From CBDCKN01 sp965219035 (GTDB taxonomy: Bacteria > Gemmatimonadota > Gemmatimonadetes > Longimicrobiales > Gaopeijiaceae): a stretch of DNA of 64,000 nucleotides. Positions within the stretch are counted from its first letter, which is position 1, and every line of letters starts with the position of its first letter. The notes below the pieces were generated by a model. The model had not been told where the DNA came from, made no database searches, and saw nothing but the letters and a program-made list of their open reading frames with translations. The stretch lies in NCBI GenBank assembly GCA_965219035.1, contig CBDCMR010000001.1:372001-436000 (forward strand). Reading direction: 5' to 3'. Shown piece by piece: positions 37,298 to 45,587 of this stretch. Position numbers and translations under genes: made by a program.

Positions 37298-39886
37298 TCA
37301 GCCTGCTCCGGCCAACAGTCGTTCCGCCACCTCGGGATCGATGCGACCCTGTTCCCTGCCGTGCTCGATGGCCAGGCTGATCAGTCCGGCCTGGCTCGAC
37401 GGGATCCGGCTGACGGTCTCTTTGGCCAATGGCCACCATCCCAGTTCGTCGAAGGCCTCGGGCGCCTCGAAGAGATCTGGTAGACCCGAATCCTCGGTCG
37501 GGACAAGGTAGGCCCTTTGCTCAACCCAAGCGTGGTCCGTTTGCCGCGGATCGTACGCGTAACCCTCCGACAGCACCTCGCCAGCCGCACCGGGTCGCCA
37601 GCCCGTCTCGAGCTCCATTATCCGGAGCAGCCCCTGGTCCGCGTCCTCGTCCGGGAGCAGGAAGCCCTTGGGCAGCTCCAGTCGCAAAGTCTCGGGAATG
37701 GACCCCAACAGCACCTCGAAATCCTCGGTAATGTCACTCGTACGTAGAAGGACACCCGCCACTGAGTGGTTGGCGCCCCAGACCCCGAGCAGGCCGCGGC
37801 CGGCGACTCCGGTGCGGCCTCGAGGATTGAGCGGCCGGCCCTGATCGTCCCTGAAGCGGGCCTCGCGGGCCTGGAGCACATCGCCCAGGCCGATCATATC
37901 TTCCGGGTCGGCCCACCCACCTTCCGCCTTGTTGGCGTCAGCGGTCAACACCGACGGATCGACATGATACGGGGGGTCATACTCATCACAGTCCAGAATC
38001 CACAGCGATTCGTCGATGGAGATGCGCTGACGGGCGGGGTACGAGGCCGGCCGCTCTGCACGGATCTTCAGATGGAAGTCGTCGACGACGAGATCCAGGG
38101 CCAGCGTTTCTGCCGAGTAGAGTGCGTACGTCAATTGTCCCTCGTCGCACTCGCCCTGATCACGCCTCTTGTCGAAGCTCAGCGTGTGGAGCGCATAACT
38201 GAGGAGTGCGATCCGATATACCACCCAGTCGTCACTCGCCTTGAGATCGAAGCACCGCTGACGAATAACCCGCACGGTGCCGAGAATCTTGCGGAAACGC
38301 AGGTCCCACTTCGCGAATTTCAGGGCGTCGGGGAGCTCGTCGGCCTCGGAGGGGATCCGATGGCTCAGCAGGTACTCTTCAAACTTCCTGAGACGGGGAA
38401 GATCTTCAGGATCGAAAGCCTTGCTCATCACGAACTTGGTGTCGCTCTCGAGCTTAGCGAAGTCGAGCTCGAGCGGATGGACACCGCTGTGCGTCCAGTC
38501 GATGAACCACACGTTGTCGCCGTCGTCACAGATGACATTGGCGAAGTTGAGGTCACCATGTTGGATACACACCTCCGAGTGCACAGAGTCCTGGTTTCGG
38601 GTGATGACTCGAACCACACTCTCCAATTGATCGAGATCTACGGTTTCGGAAGGGGCGCCGAGGTCATTCATGTAGCCTAGGATGACCTCGCCGTTCTCCC
38701 GGAGCCACGTCAGCTGCTGCTCCAAATGGAGACCGAAGGCCCGGAACGGAGCCACCGGAGCACGCTCGAGCGTGTTCGCATAGAGCTTGCCAGCAAGTAG
38801 GTCCAGCGACTTGTCCAGGCGCGTCAGGAAGTGCCTCAGCGCAGTCTCGCCCTCTGCTTCCTCGAAGTGATCCTGCAACGTGGACGGGCGTCCTTCCATG
38901 GCGGCCAGCTCCATCCCTACACCAAGCAGATCCTCCCCGGAGACCGGATAGCCGAAGGTGGGAACATGCTTGCCGAAGAAGTCCTTGACCTGGTGGTACC
39001 CGTCGAGTTCTCGTCGCATCTGATAGAAGGCGTCGATCTTGATCACCATGGGCTCCGTGCGAGCCTCGCCCTTCCAGCCGTCTGCGAGGAAGAGGAAGCT
39101 TCCGCTGAAGCCTCCGGCTAGTGGGCGAAGGTGGGCCCGGGTCCAGTGCATACAGATCAGCTGAATGATCTCGCGAGCCTCGTCCGACAGCTCGGACCGG
39201 GCCTCCGTCGGCTCGATCTTGCAGGGAGCGGACCTCGGCAGGTGGATGGCCTCCGGATCCAGCCCGACCCATCGGGCAGCCTCCCAGAGATCGAGCAGAA
39301 CTCGCACTCCAGATTGCGGGAGGTTGTGCCTCAGCGAGGCGTAATGGGCCTCCGACGTGGAACTACCCACGAGGTGGGGGCTGACGGCGACCCGCTCGAA
39401 TCCGAGAGCAATGCGGAGGAAGGTCGCCACGGCCTGAACCCGCTTCTCGGTGTGACAGCCGACGACCAAGAACGAGAGGTCCGCGGTGCCCGACTCCACG
39501 CTTGCATTGTCGGATCCAGCCAATTGAGCGATGGTGGCGACCAGGTCCTTCCAGGCGATGCGCCCCGGCCGGCAGGACACAATCGGTAGGTCGCCGGCAA
39601 GGGGCTCGACGGCTTCCACCCAGTCGGCCATCGCGTCGCCACCCTCGCGCAGGTCCCTTTCCTCCGGGCTAGACTCCACCACCTCCCTCAAGAGGATCAA
39701 TCCCGGGCCGACCTCCGAGGTGGCCGCGGCCCGGAGCAACGCAGGAAGCGGACCCTCACCGTACCGCCGGCCTCGGCCCATGAGTCGACCGATCTCCTGG
39801 GCCCCCAGGTTGGCCGGGATGCCCTGGAACTGCTTCTCGGGGCTCAACACGGGCCGCACGAGCCCGTCTCCGATCACGATGTTCAT
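37298..39886 (-). CDS. Isochorismatase-like / kinase-like / NUDT9-H-like fusion (putative ADP-ribose sensor)
   Basis: 862 residues, no signal peptide. Residues 1-215 look like an isochorismatase/nicotinamidase fold; the usual G-x-x-T-x-x-C-V motif reads GCHTEKRV (143-150), with Arg149 where the catalytic Cys belongs. Residues 235-600 resemble an APH/kinase-like domain (possibly the TCAD9 family of conflict systems) with an intact loop HGDLNFANV (443-451) and FIDW (461-464). Residues 620-862 resemble NUDT9 and the TRPM2 NUDT9-H domain: GRPLNPRGRTGVAGRGLLG (683-701), WGANH, and GYAYDPRQTDHAWVEQ (775-790). The Nudix box (about 741-763) reads RIMELET where active enzymes have REUxEE, so hydrolysis is probably lost. 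I infer an ADP-ribose-binding signalling protein. ATG 39886 overlaps the 48-codon gene (ATGA). Confidence 0.7.
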   Translation of the reverse strand: MNIVIGDGLVRPVLSPEKQFQGIPANLGAQEIGRLMGRGRRYGEGPLPALLRAAATSEVGPGLILLREVVESSPEERDLREGGDAMADWVEAVEPLAGDLPIVSCRPGRIAWKDLVATIAQLAGSDNASVESGTADLSFLVVGCHTEKRVQAVATFLRIALGFERVAVSPHLVGSSTSEAHYASLRHNLPQSGVRVLLDLWEAARWVGLDPEAIHLPRSAPCKIEPTEARSELSDEAREIIQLICMHWTRAHLRPLAGGFSGSFLFLADGWKGEARTEPMVIKIDAFYQMRRELDGYHQVKDFFGKHVPTFGYPVSGEDLLGVGMELAAMEGRPSTLQDHFEEAEGETALRHFLTRLDKSLDLLAGKLYANTLERAPVAPFRAFGLHLEQQLTWLRENGEVILGYMNDLGAPSETVDLDQLESVVRVITRNQDSVHSEVCIQHGDLNFANVICDDGDNVWFIDWTHSGVHPLELDFAKLESDTKFVMSKAFDPEDLPRLRKFEEYLLSHRIPSEADELPDALKFAKWDLRFRKILGTVRVIRQRCFDLKASDDWVVYRIALLSYALHTLSFDKRRDQGECDEGQLTYALYSAETLALDLVVDDFHLKIRAERPASYPARQRISIDESLWILDCDEYDPPYHVDPSVLTADANKAEGGWADPEDMIGLGDVLQAREARFRDDQGRPLNPRGRTGVAGRGLLGVWGANHSVAGVLLRTSDITEDFEVLLGSIPETLRLELPKGFLLPDEDADQGLLRIMELETGWRPGAAGEVLSEGYAYDPRQTDHAWVEQRAYLVPTEDSGLPDLFEAPEAFDELGWWPLAKETVSRIPSSQAGLISLAIEHGREQGRIDPEVAERLLAGAG

Positions 39887-40029
39887 AGGTCTGTCCTAGA
39901 GTACGCAGCCGTCCGAGACAAGGCCTGCAAGCTTTCCGACTTCTCAGCGGAGACGGCCGTGAGCACGTCCCGGAACTCCTGGCACTCGGTTTTCAACTGC
40001 TTGAAGTCGGAAGCGGAGATGGCCCGCAC
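39883..40029 (-). CDS. 48-codon helical gene between STAS and the fusion protein
   Basis: GTG 40029, 7 bp after the STAS stop and preceded by a GAGG site, opens a frame of 48 codons (VRAISASDFKQLKTECQEFR, then a heptad-like helix DVLTAVSAEKSESLQALSRT). Its TGA overlaps the ATG of the 862-aa gene. Overlap at one end and tight spacing at the other are good signs of a translated gene. The product is predicted to be one amphipathic helix or coiled coil. I do not recognise it. Confidence 0.6.
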   Translation of the reverse strand: MRAISASDFKQLKTECQEFRDVLTAVSAEKSESLQALSRTAAYSRTDL

Positions 40030-40035
40030 CCTCGG

Positions 40036-40368
40036 TCAGAAGCCCTCCAGTGCCTCGGACTCGGACGTGAAGACCGCAAAGATCGTGCTGAAGCCGGAGA
40101 TCTCGAAGACCTCGTTCACGGTCTCATTGAGGTTGCAGAGCCGAAGGTTGCCACCAGAAGTCCGTAGTTTTTTCGCCGTGGCGAGCAGGACGCGAAGTCC
40201 AGCACTGCTGATGTAATCGAGGGCCTCGAAGTCGACCAGAATCTTCCCGATTCCGTCGGCTGCCAACGTGTCGAACCGCTCTTGGGCCTCGGGAGCGGTA
40301 TTCGTGTCGAGATTTCCAGTGAACCGCACCACGGTAACGTCTTCCGTCTCGGTGATAGAGATGTTCAC
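40036..40368 (-). CDS. STAS anti-sigma factor antagonist
   Basis: 110 residues of the SpoIIAA/RsbV family. The fold blocks are VTVVRFTGNLDTNTAPEAQ and ILVDFEALDYISSAGLRVLL, with the phosphorylatable serine at residue 54 or 55 in DYISSAGLRVL. Unphosphorylated STAS protein binds the RsbW-like kinase and releases its target; PP2C phosphatases reactivate it. The ATG overlaps the stop of the kinase gene, so the pair is coupled. No sigma factor gene lies in the window, so the released target may be something else. Confidence 0.88.
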   Translation of the reverse strand: MNISITETEDVTVVRFTGNLDTNTAPEAQERFDTLAADGIGKILVDFEALDYISSAGLRVLLATAKKLRTSGGNLRLCNLNETVNEVFEISGFSTIFAVFTSESEALEGF

Positions 40369-40844
40369 GATTCGTTCTTCTCCGTTCGGGGCCCTTCTGA
40401 GAGGTAGATGATAAGGACGATCACGTTTTGATTCACGTGACGCGTGTAAGAGACCTCATCCGTGAGCCCTTCCACAAGAGGAATGCCGAGGCCACCTATC
40501 TTTCGATCCTCGATGCCGAGCCCACTATCGCGGGCCAACCGCTCGAAGGGATTGAACGGACGGCCGTCGTCGGCGATTCGCAGGACAAGACGATCCGCAC
40601 TCAACTCGACTCGGAAATCGATAACGTGCTCGTCATCGTCGTCGTAGGCGTAGGAGATCACGTTATTCAGTAGGTCGTCGACAAGGAGTTTCACGCGTCG
40701 ACGGACCGGCTCGGTCACTCCGTGCTCAGCCGAAAATTTTTTAAATCCGTCATTTACCCGATCAATTTCATCGAGGCGGCTGATCACAGAGATTTCGAGT
40801 GCTACCACACCATCACCGTCAGCAGCTCCATTCGAAGCGCTCAT
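40365..40844 (-). CDS. RsbW-like serine kinase (anti-sigma type ATPase)
   Basis: 159 residues with a GHKL/HATPase_c_2 fold: N box DDLLNNVISYAY (56-67), G1 box IADDGRPFNPF (DDG 92-94) and G2 box IGGLGIPLV (117-120). It phosphorylates the adjacent STAS protein and holds a target factor in check. It starts 32 bp after the flotillin stop with an intact frame. Two PP2C phosphatases, at 34.6 and 45.6 kb, would complete the switch. The partner that it sequesters is not visible here. Confidence 0.87.
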   Translation of the reverse strand: MSASNGAADGDGVVALEISVISRLDEIDRVNDGFKKFSAEHGVTEPVRRRVKLLVDDLLNNVISYAYDDDDEHVIDFRVELSADRLVLRIADDGRPFNPFERLARDSGLGIEDRKIGGLGIPLVEGLTDEVSYTRHVNQNVIVLIIYLSEGPRTEKNES

Positions 40845-40876
40845 GATCCAAGCCTGTAACCCGTCAGTCTCCGAAT

Positions 40877-42181
40877 CTATCCGAGCTCCTTGGGGACATC
40901 GTCCGACCGGCCCTCTTTCCCGGCCCGCTCGGCGATACGCGCAAGATCGACCCCGGTGGCGCTTTTCATCTGCTCCATCATCACCACCGCGCTGCTCGTG
41001 AGATTCCGAACGTAATTGGGCAAGCCCTCTCCACCGCCCTCACCACCCCCGTCCAGGATGGTCAGCTTGTCCACCCTCAGATTATCGGCAACCACCCGTG
41101 TGACCTTGTCCACCAGGTCCGGGAACATCCGGATCATGAAGAGCTCCTGTGCCTGCCCGCCGTCCCACTCCTCGCGCATGAGCCTGACCGCCTCGGCCGT
41201 CGCCTTTCCGTCTTCCATGATGCGGGCGGCTTCTCCTTCCGCCACGAGACGATCGGCCTCCGACCTGGCCCGAGCGGGGATCACCGTATCGGCCTCATGT
41301 CGCCTCTGGCTGAGCTCGACTCGCTTGGATTCCAGTTCGACCTCGCTCTCGACTCTGGCGATGTTGCCCGCCACGTCGGCCCGTTCCCGGGCTTCACTCT
41401 CTTTGGCCTGGAGATTGGCGCGCTCGACTTCCAGCGTATTCTCCTTCTGGATGACGATCTGCTCGGCAGCGATCTCGGCCTCCCGACCGATCCGCTTCTG
41501 GTCAGCCGCGACCTGCGTGGCCTCGGCGTCGGCCTCGGCCTCCGCGATCTTGGCATCCCGTCGTACTTCGGCGTTTCGCTTGCGGCCAATGGCCTCGAGA
41601 TAGCCCTCACCGTCCGAGAGATCCTGGATCTGGAAGAAATCGAGCACGATTCCCAACCCGGCCAACTCCTGACGAGCGTGGGCCGCCACCTCTTGAGCCA
41701 GATCGAGCCGGCGCGTGTTCGCTTCCTCGGGACTCACGCCCGCGATGACGCCTCTCAGCGCGCCCTCTAGCACCTGCTGCGCCGTCTTGTCCACTGCCTC
41801 GGCGCCCTTGCCCAGGAACCGCTCGATGGCGGCCTCGAGGCCGTCTTCTTCGCGACCGGCCAGCTTCACGTTGGCCTTTCCCTCGATGTCCACCGGGATC
41901 ATGCCCTGGCACAGAGCCTTTTGCGGGCGCACATCGATAGTACGTGTTGTGAGCGAGAGTCGTCTGGCGGATTCCAACATTGGGAGCTTGAACCCCCGCC
42001 CACCTCGTATGAGGCGATACCCGACAATCGACCCGTCCTTCGCCTTTCGTTTCCTACCCGAGATGATCACCACCTCGTTGGGTGCGCAGATAACGATATT
42101 GGCCTTGATGAAGATCAACAGGGCCAGAACGGCCAGCGCCCCGACGCCCAGGTAGATCCCGATAAGCTGTGCTTGGTCCAT
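40877..42181 (-). CDS. Flotillin-like SPFH membrane scaffold protein
   Basis: 434 residues. One N-terminal membrane helix (IYLGVGALAVLALLIFIKAN) is followed by the SPFH domain (PNEVVIISGRKRKAKDGSIV, LTTRTIDVRPQKALCQGMIP, GVSPEEANTRRLDLAQEVA) and a long Ala/Glu-rich coiled coil (about 190-345, with AEAEADAEATQVAADQKRIG). Flotillins assemble membrane microdomains and recruit signalling proteins. It lies 20 bp after glnA and 32 bp before the RsbW-like gene, linking nitrogen genes and the switch in one array. Confidence 0.87.
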   Translation of the reverse strand: MDQAQLIGIYLGVGALAVLALLIFIKANIVICAPNEVVIISGRKRKAKDGSIVGYRLIRGGRGFKLPMLESARRLSLTTRTIDVRPQKALCQGMIPVDIEGKANVKLAGREEDGLEAAIERFLGKGAEAVDKTAQQVLEGALRGVIAGVSPEEANTRRLDLAQEVAAHARQELAGLGIVLDFFQIQDLSDGEGYLEAIGRKRNAEVRRDAKIAEAEADAEATQVAADQKRIGREAEIAAEQIVIQKENTLEVERANLQAKESEARERADVAGNIARVESEVELESKRVELSQRRHEADTVIPARARSEADRLVAEGEAARIMEDGKATAEAVRLMREEWDGGQAQELFMIRMFPDLVDKVTRVVADNLRVDKLTILDGGGEGGGEGLPNYVRNLTSSAVVMMEQMKSATGVDLARIAERAGKEGRSDDVPKELG

Positions 42182-42201
42182 GGTGTCGCCTCGACCGAGT
42201 T

Positions 42202-43638
42202 TTAGACGTTGAAGTACAGAGAAAATTCCCCCGGATGCGGGCGCAGCCGGACGAAGTCGATCTCCTTCTCTCGCTTAAAGTCGACCCAGGTTTCGATGAA
42301 GTCCGACGTAAAGACGCCGTCCTGGATCAGGAAGTCATGGTCCTTCTCGAGTGCCAAGAGGGCCTCATCAAGGGTGCCCGGTGTTCGCTCAAATTCGCTC
42401 GCGCCCCCGCGCGATGCCAACTCGTAGATGTCTTCGTCAACGGGATCGGGTGGCTGGATCTTTCGCCGCACGCCATCGATCCCTGCGCACAGGATCGCGG
42501 CAAAGCTCAGATACGGGTTACACGACGGATCAGGGGTCCGGAACTCGACGCGCTTCGACTTCGGCCCGCCGGTCATCGTGGGGATCCGGATACACGCACT
42601 TCGGTTCCTGCCCGAATAAAGCAGGTTCATCGGGGCTTCGTACCCGGGCACCAACCGCCGGTAGGAATTGGTGGTTGGGCAGCAAATGCCGCAGAGTGCA
42701 GACGCATGCTCGAGCAGCCCGCCGACGAAATGGACGGCCAGCCGGCTCAGATCGCCGTAGGTTCCGGCCTGATAGAAGACGTTCTCGCCGTCCTTGGCCA
42801 GGCTTATGTTGTGGTGCATGCCCGACCCGTTCTCCTGGAGTAGCGGCTTGGGCATGAAGGTGGCGGTCTTTCCGAACCGATCCACGACGTTCTTGACGAC
42901 GTACTTGTACTTGATGGAGGCGTCGGCCTGCTCGAGCAGCGGGCCGAACCGGAAGCCGATTTCGCACTGGCCCGCCGCACCTACCTCGTGATGGTGCAGC
43001 TCCGGCTGCAAGCCCACACGCTTCAGAACGTGGGAAATCTTCGATCTCAGGTTGTTGTACTGATCAACTGGCGGCGCTGAGAAGTACGCACCCCTCTGCG
43101 AGGCTTGGTGGCCTAGGTTGGTGCCGCCCCCCTCTTTGCCCGTGGACCAGGAGGCCGCCGAGCTGTTGAGAAAGAAGTAACCGTGCTGGGTCGCCTGATC
43201 GAAGCGGACGTCGTCGAAAACAAAGAACTCGATCTCCGGACCGAAGTAGGCGGTGTCGGCAATGCCTAGAGACCGGAGCAGCTGCTCGGCCCGCCGCGCC
43301 ACGGAGCGTGGATCACGGGAGAATGTGTATCGTCCGTTGGGATCGACGATGTCGCAGAAGACCGAGAAGGTGGGATCGTCAAAAAAGGGATCCTCGAAAA
43401 GGGAGGACGAATCCGGGATCAAAAGCATGTCGCTCTGGTTGATCCGGGTGAATCCCCTCACTGAAGATCCATCGAACGCCATCCCGTTCCGGAACAACGA
43501 TTCGTCGACGAGCTCTCCCGGGAGGGTAAGATGCTGTAGCGTGCCGAGGAGGTCGACGAACTTCAGATCCAGGAACTGGATCTCTTTGTCTTTGATGAGC
43601 CGGACGATATCCCTCGGGCTGGTCGGTCGCTTGGCCAT
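42202..43638 (-). CDS. glnA: Glutamine synthetase, type I
   Basis: Makes glutamine from glutamate, ammonia and ATP; 478 residues, normal for GSI. Signatures: beta-grasp FRNGMAFDGSSVRGFTRINQ, metal-site YFGPEIEFFVFD, NGSGMHHN near the active site, LVPGYEAPMNLLYSGRNRSA and RVEFRTPDPSCNPYL. A tyrosine in DEDIYELA (about residue 402) sits where GSI enzymes are adenylylated, so adenylylation is possible, although the usual NLYDLPPEE context is not kept. It starts 9 bp after the PII stop, in the amtB-PII-glnA order. Confidence 0.93.
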   Translation of the reverse strand: MAKRPTSPRDIVRLIKDKEIQFLDLKFVDLLGTLQHLTLPGELVDESLFRNGMAFDGSSVRGFTRINQSDMLLIPDSSSLFEDPFFDDPTFSVFCDIVDPNGRYTFSRDPRSVARRAEQLLRSLGIADTAYFGPEIEFFVFDDVRFDQATQHGYFFLNSSAASWSTGKEGGGTNLGHQASQRGAYFSAPPVDQYNNLRSKISHVLKRVGLQPELHHHEVGAAGQCEIGFRFGPLLEQADASIKYKYVVKNVVDRFGKTATFMPKPLLQENGSGMHHNISLAKDGENVFYQAGTYGDLSRLAVHFVGGLLEHASALCGICCPTTNSYRRLVPGYEAPMNLLYSGRNRSACIRIPTMTGGPKSKRVEFRTPDPSCNPYLSFAAILCAGIDGVRRKIQPPDPVDEDIYELASRGGASEFERTPGTLDEALLALEKDHDFLIQDGVFTSDFIETWVDFKREKEIDFVRLRPHPGEFSLYFNV

Positions 43639-43647
43639 TCGGGTTCC

Positions 43648-43983
43648 TCAGTAGAGCGCGCGGGTGCCGCGCTCCCCGGTCCAGACGGTCATGACGTCGA
43701 CCAGCTCGGTGACGAAAACCTTCCCCGACCCACCGCTCTCCATGGCCCCGCGCGAGATGGCCTCCATGGCTCGTTCGAGATTCGCGTCGTTGACGGCTAA
43801 CTCCAGCCGGACGCGCTTTAACAACGAGACCTCCTTCTTCACGCCGCGAAACATCTGCTGCTCAGTCCGGGGAGCAGTCCCCATCACCGAGGTCGCCGTC
43901 ATATGCCGGATCTCCGCATCGAACAGGGCCTGCTTCACCACCGGCAACTGCTCGGGCTTGATCAACGCCACGATCATCTTCAT
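43648..43983 (-). CDS. glnK: Atypical PII nitrogen-sensor protein
   Basis: 111 residues. The start (MKMIVALIKPEQLPVVKQAL) and the C-terminal signature (GSGKVFVTELVDVMTVWTGE) are PII-like. The T-loop is not: where GlnB/GlnK have YRGAEY, this protein has FRGVKK, one residue shorter, so the uridylylated Tyr51 is absent (Lys50 lies at that place). It is unlikely to be controlled by GlnD. The lysine-rich T-loop could still plug the AmtB channel made from the next gene upstream, or bind another partner. It lies 19 bp after amtB and 9 bp before glnA. Confidence 0.85.
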   Translation of the reverse strand: MKMIVALIKPEQLPVVKQALFDAEIRHMTATSVMGTAPRTEQQMFRGVKKEVSLLKRVRLELAVNDANLERAMEAISRGAMESGGSGKVFVTELVDVMTVWTGERGTRALY

Positions 43984-44002
43984 GTGGTGTGACTCCCTCG
44001 TT

Positions 44003-45313
44003 TTACTCGGTGGTGAAGATCTGGAAGCCGCTGTACGACTCGATGCCGTGCTCGTCGAGGTCGAGGCCTCGGAGCTCCGTTTCTCGCGACACTCGTAGAC
44101 CGAGCGTGGAGTCGATGGCCTTGAAGACGATCCACATGGTGATCGCCGTGAAGGCCAGGCAGGCGATGAGGCCGAGTGTCTGAATACCGAGCGCCCCGAA
44201 GCCTCCGCCCATGAACAACCCGTCGGACGAGGCGCCGAACGCCTGCGTGCCCCACAGCCCTACGGCGAGTGTACCCCAGATACCACAGATGCCGTGGACC
44301 GCGACGGCACCGACCGGGTCATCGACCCCGATGGCGTCGATCCACGCGATCCCGTAGACGACCAGTACGCCGGCGATAGCGCCAATCCAGAGGGCCGATC
44401 CGGGGCTGACCGCCGCGCACGGCGCCGTGATCGCCACGAGCCCCGCCAAGGCTCCACTGAGCGCAAGAAGCAAGTCGGGCTTGGAGTACTTGATCCAACT
44501 GACGGCCATGGCGGCCACCGCCCCGATGGAAGGCGCGAGCGTCGTGTTGATGGCCACCCGCGCCACCACGTCGGGCTCGGCCATGCCCAACGTGGATCCT
44601 GCATTGAAGCCGTACCAACCGAACCAGAGGATGAACACGCCCAGTGACGCCAATGGAAGGCTGTGCCCTCCGATCGCGTTAGGCGACCCGTCCTGGTTGA
44701 ACTTCCCGATACGTGGGCCGAGAAGCCACGCGCCGACGAGGCCGGTCACGCCCCCCACGGCGTGGACTACGGTGGAACCCGCAAAGTCGTGGAAGCCCAA
44801 GCTACTAAGCCATCCTCCACCCCAAACCCAGTGACCGGCAATAGGATAGATGAAGGCCGAGAGGATGAACGAGTAGGCCAGGTAGGACGTGAACTTCATC
44901 CGCTCCGCCACGGCGCCGGCCACGATGGTGGCCGCCGCTCCGGCGAAGACCGCCTGGAAAAGCCAGAAGACCTCCACAGGCAGCCCGCCTACAGGCGATT
45001 CCACGCCCACCAGAAACCAGCCCTCCGTGCCGAACAGGAGGCCCTCTGTACCGTACATGATGGCGTAACCGAAGATGAAATACGCCAACGACGCGAAACA
45101 GAAGTCGAGGAGGTTCTTCATGAGAACGTTCCCCGCGTTCTTCGTTCTCACCAAGCCGGCTTCGAGGACGCTGAAACCCGCTTGCATGAAGAACACGAGC
45201 ACCGCTGCGATCAGAATCCAAAGCGTGCTCAGTCCGTCATATTGCGGAGCGTCCTGGACTGCAGTCAGGAACGGTGCGTCGTTCAGTATGGGAGCGAAGG
45301 AAGCATGGCCCAT
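44003..45313 (-). CDS. amtB: Ammonium transporter AmtB
   Basis: Inner-membrane ammonium channel of 436 residues and about eleven helices. Family blocks: AGFSVLEAGLVRTKNAGNVL, the signature DFAGSTVVHAVGGVTGLVGA, LGVFILWFGWYGFNAGSTLG and the pore histidine region AVAVHGICGIWGTLAVGLWG. The C-terminal tail (LDLDEHGIESYSGFQ) resembles the PII-contacting tail of AmtB proteins. It is the first gene of the short-gap minus-strand array. The 270 bp upstream (45314-45587) hold no gene and probably carry the promoter; I do not find a convincing sigma-54 site. Confidence 0.92.
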   Translation of the reverse strand: MGHASFAPILNDAPFLTAVQDAPQYDGLSTLWILIAAVLVFFMQAGFSVLEAGLVRTKNAGNVLMKNLLDFCFASLAYFIFGYAIMYGTEGLLFGTEGWFLVGVESPVGGLPVEVFWLFQAVFAGAAATIVAGAVAERMKFTSYLAYSFILSAFIYPIAGHWVWGGGWLSSLGFHDFAGSTVVHAVGGVTGLVGAWLLGPRIGKFNQDGSPNAIGGHSLPLASLGVFILWFGWYGFNAGSTLGMAEPDVVARVAINTTLAPSIGAVAAMAVSWIKYSKPDLLLALSGALAGLVAITAPCAAVSPGSALWIGAIAGVLVVYGIAWIDAIGVDDPVGAVAVHGICGIWGTLAVGLWGTQAFGASSDGLFMGGGFGALGIQTLGLIACLAFTAITMWIVFKAIDSTLGLRVSRETELRGLDLDEHGIESYSGFQIFTTE

Positions 45314-45587
45314 GGGCCTCCCTTCTCATGTTCTGGGTGGGTCAGATAAAGTGGATCGGACTGCGGCCCATCCTACCCAGCTGATCAACCGTTGGCAACC
45401 AAGGCGGCGGCAAGAAGGCGGAGGTCAGCGCACTCCACCCATCATAAAGCCCTGAGAGAACATCTGTCGGTCCGATCCCATGTCGCTGGTCGAGTTTCTC
45501 CAGCCGCCGGTCGCCCCTTTTGACGAACGGCGGGTCCTGGCCTGACGTGTCCTCTCCGGAACGATCGTGTCAGTGAGCAGCCGAGAC
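45314..45587. other. Intergenic region upstream of amtB
   Basis: Nothing resembling a gene. It lies downstream of PP2C phosphatase 2 and upstream of amtB, so it should contain the amtB promoter on the minus strand. No clear hairpin or sigma-54 box is seen. Confidence 0.35.
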
